From: Saccharicrinis sp963663905
Lineage (GTDB): Bacteria > Bacteroidota > Bacteroidia > Bacteroidales > Marinilabiliaceae
DNA length: 64,000 nt
Direction of reading: 5' to 3'
Assembly (NCBI GenBank): GCA_963663905.2
Contig: OY760657.1
Coordinates: 1,054,001-1,118,000, forward strand
Shown here in pieces: positions 9,788 through 19,315 of the stretch; the first letter of the stretch is position 1; each line of letters begins with the position of its first letter. The notes beneath the pieces are model-generated. The model had not been told where the DNA came from, did not search any database, and worked only from the letters and a program-made list of their open reading frames with translations. Position numbers and translations under genes: made by a program.

Positions 9788-10203
9788 ATCTATAAATTTT
9801 CTTTCCCAATAGTTTTATTGATTTAAAACCTATATTATCTATTTTGTTATTTTAATGCCTTTCTGTTGCTATAATATCATAGCGTAAGAATCATAATTAT
9901 TACTTTCATAATATTGGGATGTTATCCCAAGCCCTACTTACTTTTTTTCATTGCCAAAAAAAGTAAGCAAAAAAGTCTAGACCAATAGAATCCTTCTACC
10001 CGCACCAGCCTTCAATTCCATCCGACCCACAACCTCCTCAAGTGCCCCCTTGAAGACTTCTCGCGAACCCCGGCCCGGTCTATTGCTCTGGCCAACCCTG
10101 CTTTTATTTACAGCTCCAGAATATTTCCAAATCCAGAACTTAATGCCGTTATAAATCCATTCATGATGCTTATTTTCATAATACTTAATGTTATCATCTT
10201 TCT
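9788..10203. other. 416-bp intergenic region with hairpin and locally GC-rich repeat-like segment
   Basis: No gene seen. A short palindrome GGGATGTTATCCC lies at about 9916-9928. A 12-bp perfect stem follows (9937-9948 with 9957-9968, CTTACTTTTTTT/AAAAAAAGTAAG). From about 9995 to 10100 the base composition becomes clearly GC-richer than its surroundings (CGCGAACCCCGGCCCGG). From general experience this TTACTTTTT...AAAGTAAGCAAAAAAG word is a common dispersed repeat in Bacteroidota genomes. Confidence 0.65.
9937..9968. terminator. Hairpin with A/T tracts, possible bidirectional terminator
   Basis: A 12-bp perfect inverted repeat (9937-9948 and 9957-9968) with an 8-nt loop. The T-rich and A-rich arms give U tracts in either direction. 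It lies between the two GH2 genes, so it could end the transcript arriving from the LacZ-like gene. Confidence 0.5.
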
Positions 10204-13200
10204 TTAAAATCTAATTTTTCTGTACTCAGAAATAATCTGCTCTGTTTTACTTTTGATTGGTAAAATGTAAAACTTGTATTGATAATCTTTTGCCGGTATT
10301 TGATATTGAGGTATTGGTTGTGCCACATCCGACCAACTGTCGTTACCTCCCACACCCATCTGTATTAAATCAATATTTAATGTGATGTGTCCGGCATCTT
10401 TTAAATCATAAGTATGCTGAGCATCATTAATGTTTTCTTCGGTATAAGGCCATGCACTCATGCTCAATAAACTATCGGCAACAATCATTAAACCTTTGTT
10501 TTGATTATCTTTTAAGTACATCCATCTTACATCAGTTCTGTTTCCATTTTCCTGAGGCATGATGTATGGTTCCATAAATTCTTTTATAGGCTGACTGTAA
10601 ATACCTGCCTCAAATCCAGATCTTCTGTCAATATAGTTTTCGTATAAACCACGTCCATACCAGCTTATTTGATCATAGTCTCTTTTTATACCACACTGCA
10701 TTCCAACCTTTGGAATATTAGGAAGACTGTCTTTTACATCAAGCTGATAAGCTACTTTGATAACTCCATCACCATTAATGGAGTAATATACAGTTACATC
10801 AGCTTTACTGTCAATAATAGAATACTGACTTGTAATGTTGACGATATCTTTTTTATTATCAATTTTTATATCCGTAAGATCAGGATTAGCCTCGTACCAC
10901 TCTTTCAATTTTTTCTGAGGTTTCCAGCCTTTTCTGTCGTTATCCGTTAACGGACGAGTGAAATTAGGAAGGAGAGGAGAGAAAATTTGCTCTTCACCAT
11001 TCCATTTATATGAAGATAAGGCTCCATTAATTTTATCAACCTCAATTCTGAATGATTTACCACTGATGCTGTATTTATTATCCTTTTCGATTACTGTTAT
11101 TGTAGGGTAAGATTTTGATTCAGCTTTAAAAAATGGTAATCCTGATAATACAAACTGGTTGGAAGCTATTACATATCCTTTATTGGCCCATTGTTGATCC
11201 TCAGGTAAAGAAAACTCAATATTAGCCAGATACTCAAAGCCCGATTTTAATTTAGGTAGGTAAGATGAAATATTAATAATAGTATCTTTTCCAGCTTCCA
11301 AATGAAAAGAAGGAATGGAAACCGTTTTAATTAATTTCCCGTCTTGCAATGTTTTTAAAGTACAGTTGTAATGATCTGTAGATAAAGCAGCATGACGATT
11401 TGAAATTTTGATTAAACCTTTGTCTGCATTAAATAATTCGCATTCTATAGGTTGATAAACATGCTTACACTCATACATGGCAGCTTTAGCTCTACCATCA
11501 GCAGCCACAATTCCATTAATACAGAAGTTATTGTCATGAAGCTTTTCTCCAAAATCACCTCCATATGCATAAAATGGATTTCCTAACGAATCTAACTTAG
11601 TTAAGCCTTGATCTTTAAAATCCCAGATACAACCTCCAATAAAACGAGGATTGGATCGGAATATGTCCCAAAGCTCTTTCATGTTGCCAGTTGAATTACC
11701 CATTGAATGAGCATATTCAACAAAAAGGATTGGTCTTGAATCACCCGGAAATTTCAATAAATCATAAATAAATGGGATTGAAGGGTAGAAGCGACTTACC
11801 ATATCCACGTATGCTTGATCGATAGGATTAGGTAATCTGCCTGTATTCGGGCGCTTGCTTAAATCTTTATATCCTTCAATACCAGGACTACCTTGTGCAG
11901 GTTCATAATGAACAGGACGCGTAATGTCAAAGTTATGAACCCAACCGGCCATAGCATCATGGTTTGGTCCACTACCAGCTTCGTTACCTAAACTCCAGAT
12001 GATCACGCTAGGGTGGTTTTTATCTCTTTCCACCATTCTGGTCATTCTTTGCATATGAGCATTAGTCCAGAAAGGATCATTGCTTAATTTACCACCCAAT
12101 CCATGCGTTTCAAGGTTGGCTTCGTCCATTACCAAAATACCGTACTCATCACATAAATCGTAGAAATACGGATCGTTAGGGTAGTGGCTTGTACGAATAC
12201 AATTAAAATTGAATTGCTTGATCTGTTTTACATCTCTTTCAATATCTTCTCTGGATAAAGCTTTCCCTTTTTCAGGATGATGGTCGTGACGGTTAATACC
12301 GTATAGATAAGTAACCTTACCATTAATCAATAGCTTGCTGTCAGATTCTCTGAATTCAATGCTTCTGAATCCAACTTTGCAGCTTTTTGCTTCCAAAAGC
12401 TTTCCAACACTGTCTTCTAAAGAAACCACAAGTGTATAAAGATTGGGTGTTTCATCGCTCCATTTTAATGGATTTTTAACAGAGGTTTCCAGCATTCCGA
12501 AAATCACATTATCCAAACGAGGATAACTTTCATTTAAAATGGAAATAACTGATTTTTCAAGAGGCTTTTCAAATACAGTTTGTTTTTCCGCATCGTATAA
12601 TTGAGCTTTAAAAACATAGCCTTTAACTATGTCTCCGGTTAGGTTTTCAATTCGTGGGCGAAGGCTGAAAACAACATCTTTATATTCTTTATCCAGTTTC
12701 GTTCTGTAATAGAAATCTGCAATACGAAGCTTGGGTTCAGCCATTAAGTAAACTTCTCGCTGAATACCACTCATTCTCCAATGATCCTGATCTTCTAAAT
12801 AAGCTCCATCACTCCATCTGATTACCTGAGCAGAAACTATATTTTCTCCTTTAACTAAATATGGAGTTACATTAAATTCGGAAGGTAAACAACTGTCTTC
12901 TCCATATCCTAAGAATTTTCCGTTCACCCAAACTTTAAAAGCAGAGCTAACACCTCCAAAATGAAGCGTTACATTCATACCATTCCAGTTTTCAGGAACC
13001 GAAAAAGTGCGTTGATAAGAACCAACTGCATTGTAATCTCTTGGAACGTATGGTGGATTTACCGGACGAAATGGATAAACTGCACTTTTATAGATAGGAA
13101 TATCATAACCTTCCATTTCCCAGTTTGAAGGAACTTTAATTTTTTCCCATCCAGAGACTTTATTTTCATAAAAGTTCTTTGGAGCATCAGCAGGTTTAAT

Positions 13201-13521
13201 AGCAAATTTAAAATCCCATTCACCATTTAAATTTATATAACGAGATGATTGATCTCTATCATCAATAATGGCATCTTCAATGTTTGAATATGAATAAGCT
13301 GTAACGCGTGAACGATCTCTGTTTAAACCGCATATCTGAGGATCTTCCCAAGGTTCAGTCGAGTAGATTTGAGGTGCAATAGGAATTCCAGCTGGTTCAC
13401 CAGTTACTGTTTGAGCTTTTAGGTTAATGTTTCCTGAAAGTAGTAAAGCAAGCATACCTACGCTTTGAAGACCTACTTGAGATTTAATTATTTGTATCGA
13501 TTTTTTTAATGATAAATTCAT
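10204..13521 (-). CDS. GH2 beta-galactosidase, LacZ-like
   Basis: 1105 residues, close to the usual length of LacZ-type enzymes. A signal peptide is likely near residues 18-36 (LQSVGMLALLLSGNINLKAQ). The jelly-roll contains NGKFLGYGEDS. The barrel carries RTSHYPNDPYFYDLCDEYG, acid/base Glu514 in WSLGNEAGSGPNH and nucleophile Glu602 in LFVEYAHSMGNS. WDFKDQGL is also conserved, and the C-terminal third is the LacZ small-chain type beta-sandwich (LTDNDRKGW). It hydrolyses terminal beta-galactosides, which in this setting would be galactan or arabinogalactan side chains of rhamnogalacturonan I. The gene lies 96 bp after a GH28 gene. It has a longer pre-signal region (about 17 residues) than its neighbours, so the true start could differ, but no later Met gives a better signal. 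Confidence 0.92.
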   Translation of the reverse strand: MNLSLKKSIQIIKSQVGLQSVGMLALLLSGNINLKAQTVTGEPAGIPIAPQIYSTEPWEDPQICGLNRDRSRVTAYSYSNIEDAIIDDRDQSSRYINLNGEWDFKFAIKPADAPKNFYENKVSGWEKIKVPSNWEMEGYDIPIYKSAVYPFRPVNPPYVPRDYNAVGSYQRTFSVPENWNGMNVTLHFGGVSSAFKVWVNGKFLGYGEDSCLPSEFNVTPYLVKGENIVSAQVIRWSDGAYLEDQDHWRMSGIQREVYLMAEPKLRIADFYYRTKLDKEYKDVVFSLRPRIENLTGDIVKGYVFKAQLYDAEKQTVFEKPLEKSVISILNESYPRLDNVIFGMLETSVKNPLKWSDETPNLYTLVVSLEDSVGKLLEAKSCKVGFRSIEFRESDSKLLINGKVTYLYGINRHDHHPEKGKALSREDIERDVKQIKQFNFNCIRTSHYPNDPYFYDLCDEYGILVMDEANLETHGLGGKLSNDPFWTNAHMQRMTRMVERDKNHPSVIIWSLGNEAGSGPNHDAMAGWVHNFDITRPVHYEPAQGSPGIEGYKDLSKRPNTGRLPNPIDQAYVDMVSRFYPSIPFIYDLLKFPGDSRPILFVEYAHSMGNSTGNMKELWDIFRSNPRFIGGCIWDFKDQGLTKLDSLGNPFYAYGGDFGEKLHDNNFCINGIVAADGRAKAAMYECKHVYQPIECELFNADKGLIKISNRHAALSTDHYNCTLKTLQDGKLIKTVSIPSFHLEAGKDTIINISSYLPKLKSGFEYLANIEFSLPEDQQWANKGYVIASNQFVLSGLPFFKAESKSYPTITVIEKDNKYSISGKSFRIEVDKINGALSSYKWNGEEQIFSPLLPNFTRPLTDNDRKGWKPQKKLKEWYEANPDLTDIKIDNKKDIVNITSQYSIIDSKADVTVYYSINGDGVIKVAYQLDVKDSLPNIPKVGMQCGIKRDYDQISWYGRGLYENYIDRRSGFEAGIYSQPIKEFMEPYIMPQENGNRTDVRWMYLKDNQNKGLMIVADSLLSMSAWPYTEENINDAQHTYDLKDAGHITLNIDLIQMGVGGNDSWSDVAQPIPQYQIPAKDYQYKFYILPIKSKTEQIISEYRKIRF

Positions 13522-13617
13522 GATTGATTTTATTAAAGAAGCTATTCTTCAGTTCCCAGTATTCAGTCTTCAGTGATTGCCTACTGTTTACTGAGAACTT
13601 AACATCTATCCATTGAA

Positions 13618-15033
13618 CTATAATGAACTATTAATCAACTCTTCATTAATATGAACTGAATTCATATTTAAATTATTCACGTATTTAATGACGTTATCCT
13701 CTTTTACACCGTTAAAAGAACAGTTTTCTATATGAATGTTCTTTACACAATTCTCACCTTCTAAGCCTTCCAGTTTAAGTGCCATTTGTGCTTTTTGTGA
13801 TTGAACATTAGAGATATAAATATTTTGTACCGTAGGAATAAACTTACCTTGGCCTTCTCTTGAATCATAACTGCAATTGATTCTTACAATGGCTTCCTTA
13901 ACCTGACCCACATTTAAGTTTCGGATATAAATATTCTCCATTACGCCACCTCTGTTATTATTGGTTTTAATACGGATAGCTCTATCCAACTCCGGACTAT
14001 TCATTTCGCAGTTTTCAACAAAAATATTTTTACAACCACTAGAAATTTCACTACCAAGAACAACACCTCCGTGGCCATTTTTCATCATACAATTTCTAAT
14101 CACCACGTTTTCAATTGGACGATTCATCGCTCTTCCATCTTCATCCCTTCCTGATTTTAATGCAATACAATCATCACCAGTGTTAAAAATGCAATTTTCA
14201 ATCAATACATTTTTACAAGATTCCGGATCACAACCATCGTTGTTAGGACCATTGCTATTAACAGTTACTCCTCTGATGATCAAATTCTCGCAAAGAACAG
14301 GATGTATCACCCAAAAAGGAGAATCTTCCACAGTAATTCCTTCAATTAGAGCATTAGTACATTCAAAAAATTGAATGAAATGAGGACGTAAATAATGACC
14401 TTCTCCCATTTGTCTATGTTCAACAGGAGTTTGGTTTTTATTGTATCGGTTAAGCAGTGGTTGTCCAACTGAATCTAACTGACTGGCCATACCTTCTTTC
14501 CAACCATATTTTGATTTACCTTTTAATCGCCACCAGTTTTCAGGTTTAGCCATTCCGTTTACTGTTCCTTCTCCGGTTAATGCAATGTTATTTTTGCCGT
14601 AAGCATAAATCAAGGGAGAATAGTTGTAACAAAATATACCTTCCCAGCTTGTCTTTACTACAGGCAGATAGTCATTAGGATTAACAGAAAACAATAATGT
14701 AGCGCCTTTATCAATTTTAAGGTTTACATTATCTTCAAAATGAATAGCTCCTGTTAAATAGGTTCCTTCAGGAACTAAGACTGTTCCTCCACCATTAACG
14801 CTGCACATTTCAATCGTATTATTGATGACTGAAGTATTTAATGTTTCACCATCTGCTATAGCACCATAATTAATGATATTATATGTAGTGTCTTTGAAAG
14901 AAACAGATCCGATGTTTTTAACAATTTCATCTGCCTTTTTCCATGGATCATTGGTTGTTTTACTATTCGCACATTTAATGAAAAATGCAGGAATTATAAG
15001 AGTAACTATTATAAAGTTGACTAACTGTTTCAT
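13618..15033 (-). CDS. GH28 polygalacturonase-type glycoside hydrolase, lipoprotein
   Basis: A right-handed beta-helix enzyme of family GH28. All catalytic blocks are present: NDG with Asp276, GDD with Asp297 and Asp298, GHGG with His331, and RIK with Arg364/Lys366 (numbered from an upstream ATG at 15063). I place the start at the internal ATG at 15033, because MKQLVNFIIV begins a proper lipoprotein signal ending AFFIKC and this avoids an 8-nt overlap with the GH95 gene. GH28 enzymes in such loci are exo- or endo-acting on galacturonate in homogalacturonan or rhamnogalacturonan. The inserted WWRLKGKSKYGWKEG segment is typical of the Bacteroidota rhamnogalacturonan-type GH28. It is one of three GH28 genes on this strand. 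Confidence 0.9.
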   Translation of the reverse strand: MKQLVNFIIVTLIIPAFFIKCANSKTTNDPWKKADEIVKNIGSVSFKDTTYNIINYGAIADGETLNTSVINNTIEMCSVNGGGTVLVPEGTYLTGAIHFEDNVNLKIDKGATLLFSVNPNDYLPVVKTSWEGIFCYNYSPLIYAYGKNNIALTGEGTVNGMAKPENWWRLKGKSKYGWKEGMASQLDSVGQPLLNRYNKNQTPVEHRQMGEGHYLRPHFIQFFECTNALIEGITVEDSPFWVIHPVLCENLIIRGVTVNSNGPNNDGCDPESCKNVLIENCIFNTGDDCIALKSGRDEDGRAMNRPIENVVIRNCMMKNGHGGVVLGSEISSGCKNIFVENCEMNSPELDRAIRIKTNNNRGGVMENIYIRNLNVGQVKEAIVRINCSYDSREGQGKFIPTVQNIYISNVQSQKAQMALKLEGLEGENCVKNIHIENCSFNGVKEDNVIKYVNNLNMNSVHINEELINSSL

Positions 15034-15055
15034 TTTGTATAGTTGTGTTGTATTT

Positions 15056-17899
15056 TTATTCAAATAGATTATTGATTTGATAAGTTTTTCCGGCTTGCGT
15101 TTCCTGATCTATCATCATATCCTGATACTTTATTTTTAGCTTATTTCCAGCAGTAGATAAAACAGATAAAGAGGTTAACTTACCTTCATTCCATGACATA
15201 TCAATTTCAAAACCACCCCGGGCTTTTAATCCTTTAATACTACCAGTTTGCCATGAATCAGGTAAGGCAGGTAATAATTGAATGTATCCCTGGTGACTTT
15301 GCATGATCATTTCAATAATCCCTGCTGCACCTCCAAAATTCCCATCAATCTGGAAAGGAGGGTGAGCATCAAACAGGTTAGGGTAGGAACCTCCTCCTCC
15401 GTTTCTTTCCGGATCAAGTGCTGAACCTAATAGCATTTTAATCATGGTATTGGCATGATTACCATCTAAAAAGCGAGCCCAAAAGTTAATTTTCCATGCT
15501 AAACTCCAACCTGTACCATCGTCGCCTCTGTAAATTAAAGATTGTTTTGCAGCTTTCATTAACTCAGGATTATTATTCCAGGTAATCTCATTTCCCGGGT
15601 GAACGCCCCATAAGTGCGAAATATGACGGTGAGTATCTGTAGTATCATCTTTATCTTCCATCCATTCCTGCAATTGACCATGCTTTCCTATTTGATCGGG
15701 AGCTATTTGTGCCAGCTTGTCTTTTAATACAACAGCAAATTCGTGATCTGTATCTAAAATATCAGAACAATCAATTACAATCTTAAATAAAGATCGGATA
15801 ATCTGATGATCCATAGTTGGTCCTGCAACCAATCCACCATGTTCCGGAGAGTTTGACGGTGTGCTGATCAGGTATCCTGTTTTTGGATCTTTTACCAAAA
15901 AGTCTACAAAGAATTCAGCAGAACCTTTTAACAGTGGATATGCTTCATTCTTTAAAAAATCTTTGTCCTGAGTATATAAATAATGCTCCCATAAATGATG
16001 ACATAACCATGCACCACCAGTTACCCAAATACCATGATTTGAGTTATTGATAGGAGCAGTTCCTCTCCATTGATCTGTATTGTGATGGTGAACCCAACCT
16101 TTAGCGTTATAATACGCTTTAGCAGTTTTTGCGCCTTCAATGGCAACTTCATCAATTAATTTAAAAAGTGTGTTATGACATTCACTTATATTCAATGGCT
16201 CTACAGGCCAGAAATTCATTTCGCAATTGATGTTTGTGGTATACTTACTTCCCCAGGCCGGATAAATTTCTTCATTCCAGATGCCTTGTAAGTTAGGCGG
16301 GTTAGTTCCTTCTCTACCTGAAGAAAGCATTAAATATCTTGCATATTGTACATACAAGGCTGCTAAATCTTTATCTTCCTGATTTTTAACATTGAAAATT
16401 CTTTCGTCGGTTGGAGTATGTCTTTTTTCATGATCTCCAAGATCAATTGAAAAACGGTTAAATATCGGTTTGTAATCATTTAAATGAGAGTTTCTGATAT
16501 CATCATACTGTAATGATTCAATTTGAGGTAATTGAGCATCACAAATCTCTTTTGCATTTCCGCTAATATCATTGTACGCTTTATAATTGGTAGCTGCAAT
16601 TAATTTAATTACCGCTTCGCTTGCATTTGAAACTACAATTTGATTGTCTTTAATATTTACAATTCCGTCATTGCTTGAAACATTCAAATAGGCAGTTCCT
16701 TTCATCTCGCCGTCCTCAACTTTTATTGAAAGCGCCAGCGTTTGATCATCTACTTTTTCAATATTATAGATTGCATGTAAAGTCTCTAAACCGGCCTTGA
16801 AATTAAGCTGCTTCTTTTTGTTTGAACTTAACTTTACAGCAATAAGATTATCCGGATGACTTGCTAAATATTCCCTTTGATATTGAACTCCATTACATGT
16901 ATAGCTCGTTCTGGCCAATGCGTTGTTTAACTCAAGACTTCGTCTGAAATTTGTTATTGAATCATGTGCGTCAAATTCAATTTTAATAACACCAAAAGGT
17001 TGGTATTTGGCCTGGTATTCCGGGTAGTACGGTGGTTTTGTATCGATAACTTTATATTTCCAGTTTCCTTCAATAAAAAGAGGATCAGCTTTAAGATTAA
17101 GTGGAGTTAGATTCATCTTTTTAGGACCTGTTCTCACTGCATTAAAACCTCCCGTTGATACATAATTGTTAATTAAAACAGCAATTACATTCTTACCGGT
17201 TTTAATGAATTTAGCAGGGATGGTATAAATTCGATTTGTATTACTTTCGTCTTTTGTACCAATTAAATGACCATTGATATACGTAAAATCATGATCTTTA
17301 ATTTTACCCAAGTTAATCTTTAAAGATTTACCTTTCCATTGAGCAGGAATCTCAATTGTTTTACGAAACAGAACGGATCCATTCATGTCAGGAAGACCTT
17401 TGCGTTCCCAAACACTTTTATAGTCGATAAACATTTCTGGCCAGGTAGTATCATCATAAGAAAATAGTACTCCTTTTTTTACAATATCAAGGTGATTGAT
17501 ACTATCAACCCATTGAGCCTTTAAAACAGGAAATTCGTCTTCGTAAGCAAGTCTGCCCATAAAGGTTTTTGCAGCTAGTTTTTCAGCTTCATCTTGTTTG
17601 CCTTCAAATAGTAATTGACGAATTTTATCAAGACTTTTATAAGCATTGTCTCTTTGATATTTTCTTGGAGATCCATTCCAAAGTGTTTCCTCATTAAACT
17701 GTATTTGTTCAACCTGAGGATCTCCATAAATCATTGCTCCTAAACGACCATTACCGATTGGCAGTGCTTCTTCCCATGTCTTGGCTGGTTTATTATACCA
17801 AAGTTCAATGTTTTCTTCTGTTTTATTATTACAGGAAGAAAATAATAAAATAACGAAAGCTGCAAATAATATATTTAGTCTGATAAAATTAGTCTTCAT
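15056..17899 (-). CDS. GH95 family enzyme (alpha-L-fucosidase or alpha-L-galactosidase) with inserted jelly-roll
   Basis: 947 residues, longer than the usual GH95 of about 750-830. There is a lipoprotein signal (LLFSSC, Cys23). The N-terminal domain starts EALPIGNGRLGAMIYGD. The (alpha/alpha)6 barrel has TNINCEMNFWPVEP, STPSNSPEHGG and QIDGNFGGAAGI, which hold the usual Asn, Glu and Asp active-site residues. Residues about 118-298 are an insertion that splits the N-terminal beta-sandwich. Its core (WKGKSLKINLGKI, DFTYINGHLIG, IPAKFIKTGKNVIAVLI) looks like the galactose-binding-type domain inserted in sialate O-acetylesterases. The family removes alpha-1,2-linked L-fucose or L-galactose, both of which occur in RG-II side chains and xyloglucan. 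Which one is used here cannot be told. It is 46 bp from the CE8-like gene, probably the same transcript. Confidence 0.88.
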   Translation of the reverse strand: MKTNFIRLNILFAAFVILLFSSCNNKTEENIELWYNKPAKTWEEALPIGNGRLGAMIYGDPQVEQIQFNEETLWNGSPRKYQRDNAYKSLDKIRQLLFEGKQDEAEKLAAKTFMGRLAYEDEFPVLKAQWVDSINHLDIVKKGVLFSYDDTTWPEMFIDYKSVWERKGLPDMNGSVLFRKTIEIPAQWKGKSLKINLGKIKDHDFTYINGHLIGTKDESNTNRIYTIPAKFIKTGKNVIAVLINNYVSTGGFNAVRTGPKKMNLTPLNLKADPLFIEGNWKYKVIDTKPPYYPEYQAKYQPFGVIKIEFDAHDSITNFRRSLELNNALARTSYTCNGVQYQREYLASHPDNLIAVKLSSNKKKQLNFKAGLETLHAIYNIEKVDDQTLALSIKVEDGEMKGTAYLNVSSNDGIVNIKDNQIVVSNASEAVIKLIAATNYKAYNDISGNAKEICDAQLPQIESLQYDDIRNSHLNDYKPIFNRFSIDLGDHEKRHTPTDERIFNVKNQEDKDLAALYVQYARYLMLSSGREGTNPPNLQGIWNEEIYPAWGSKYTTNINCEMNFWPVEPLNISECHNTLFKLIDEVAIEGAKTAKAYYNAKGWVHHHNTDQWRGTAPINNSNHGIWVTGGAWLCHHLWEHYLYTQDKDFLKNEAYPLLKGSAEFFVDFLVKDPKTGYLISTPSNSPEHGGLVAGPTMDHQIIRSLFKIVIDCSDILDTDHEFAVVLKDKLAQIAPDQIGKHGQLQEWMEDKDDTTDTHRHISHLWGVHPGNEITWNNNPELMKAAKQSLIYRGDDGTGWSLAWKINFWARFLDGNHANTMIKMLLGSALDPERNGGGGSYPNLFDAHPPFQIDGNFGGAAGIIEMIMQSHQGYIQLLPALPDSWQTGSIKGLKARGGFEIDMSWNEGKLTSLSVLSTAGNKLKIKYQDMMIDQETQAGKTYQINNLFE

Positions 17900-17945
17900 A
17901 CTATCGGTTTTTTCTTTAACACTACTAATACTCAGTATGGATTTA

Positions 17946-19196
17946 TTATTTTATTGATGATTTAAATAATTGTTCTTTGCAACTTGCTGAAGTTGATGTC
18001 AGTTCTCCTGATGTTATTTTTAATCCACCTTTTAAATCAGATTTTGTACAAGTTTGGTCTGGAATAAAACATAGAATTTGTCTTCCTTTACCTTTATTAA
18101 AAATAAGCTTTTTCCCTGTTGATGTTTCTAAAATTACATTACCTCTCACTGTAATAGGTTGATCAAAACTGATCATTATATTTTCATCTGTAATCTTATA
18201 ATCTGTGATTTCTGGAGTAGATTGATTTTCGGGTTTCCATTGGTTATCAAAGGTCCACGAAGAAGTCATATCCGCTACTTTTATCTTAGATGAAAACTCC
18301 GATAAATTATCATTTAACCATACATAATTACCACCGTCTCTTTTGCAGTTGTAGTAATAATGTCGGTCACCGAAAATATAAGGCTTATTCTTTTCCGGTT
18401 TTTTATCGTATGTTTTTCTGTATAAAGCTAAATCAGCTAATTTTTCTGTGAAGTGGCAATTTAGTACAAACATTTGTGCATCATAATGATGACGGCCAAT
18501 AAAGAAGTGTTCAACACCATCGAAAGTACTATTGCTGATAACCATCTTCTGATTGGGATTATTAATACCTGCATGCCACAACGAGGCAATAGCTTCTTTC
18601 TGGAAGAACTGACAGTTATTGATATAACACCATCCCATTGCTTTCATGAAGTCAACAGTTCCTTCAATAAAACAATTGTTTAAATAGTACATACCTGTAT
18701 TATCGTCTAATAGTGTAACAGTATTTGCACCATTATTAAGGATGTCGCAGTTTTGAATAATGGTTCTAGTACCTGTTCCATAAATTACATATGCAGTGGG
18801 GCCAACTTTAGGCATTGTGTTTTTAAGAGTCAGGTTTTCTATAATTACATCGTCAGCATGAATATTCACAACAGCAGGGCCTTCAAAATCTTTATTAGCT
18901 ACCCAGTCGTTTTTCAATTGATTAAACTGAATAACTGTTTTATCACGACTTTCACCTTTTATGGTTAGATAATCTTTTTCAATTCTTATTTTCTCATTGT
19001 AAACTCCGTTTTTAACATAGATTACATAACGCTGAAAATTATCAGAAGGAATTTTATTAATGGCCTCTGTAATTGTTTTCACATCACCACTTCCATCTTG
19101 AGCTACTGTAATATCTCTATAATCACTAGCTTTTAATGTAAACGATACCATAAGTAAAAACAATGCTATGGTAAATATATTTTTAAATGAGTTCAT
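17946..19196 (-). CDS. CE8-like pectinesterase homologue with altered active-site motifs
   Basis: 416 residues, signal peptide about 1-23, right-handed beta-helix. The start (VAQDGSGDVKTITEAI) is that of pectin methylesterases, and GTVDF (179-183, Asp182) is kept. The canonical QDT block is replaced by LLDDNTGMYY (162-171), and LGRPW is replaced by IGRHH (233-237), keeping Arg235. The C-terminal 100 residues form an extra domain not found in short PMEs. I infer a carbohydrate methylesterase or a related esterase with changed specificity, but loss of activity is possible. Compare the canonical CE8 at 45161-46603 in the same window. It sits between GH105 and GH95 genes on the minus strand, 119 bp after GH105. 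Confidence 0.75.
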   Translation of the reverse strand: MNSFKNIFTIALFLLMVSFTLKASDYRDITVAQDGSGDVKTITEAINKIPSDNFQRYVIYVKNGVYNEKIRIEKDYLTIKGESRDKTVIQFNQLKNDWVANKDFEGPAVVNIHADDVIIENLTLKNTMPKVGPTAYVIYGTGTRTIIQNCDILNNGANTVTLLDDNTGMYYLNNCFIEGTVDFMKAMGWCYINNCQFFQKEAIASLWHAGINNPNQKMVISNSTFDGVEHFFIGRHHYDAQMFVLNCHFTEKLADLALYRKTYDKKPEKNKPYIFGDRHYYYNCKRDGGNYVWLNDNLSEFSSKIKVADMTSSWTFDNQWKPENQSTPEITDYKITDENIMISFDQPITVRGNVILETSTGKKLIFNKGKGRQILCFIPDQTCTKSDLKGGLKITSGELTSTSASCKEQLFKSSIK

Positions 19197-19202
19197 GTGT
19201 TC

Positions 19203-19225
19203 TTAGTTTTTAGTACCTAGTACCT
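19203..19225. repeat. Short word repeat in intergenic space
   Basis: TTAGTTTTTAGTACCTAGTA followed by CCTAG is built from repeated AGTACCT words. It is one of several simple word-like intergenic repeats in this window (see 3229-3312, 6815-6884, 57628-57698). Confidence 0.5.
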
Positions 19226-19315
19226 AGTTTTTTGATATTAATTATATATCAATAAGTTGTAAATGACTGCTTCAAAAAATTTGAGTAACGCAGTATTTAG
19301 CGTTTTCTTGTAAGA

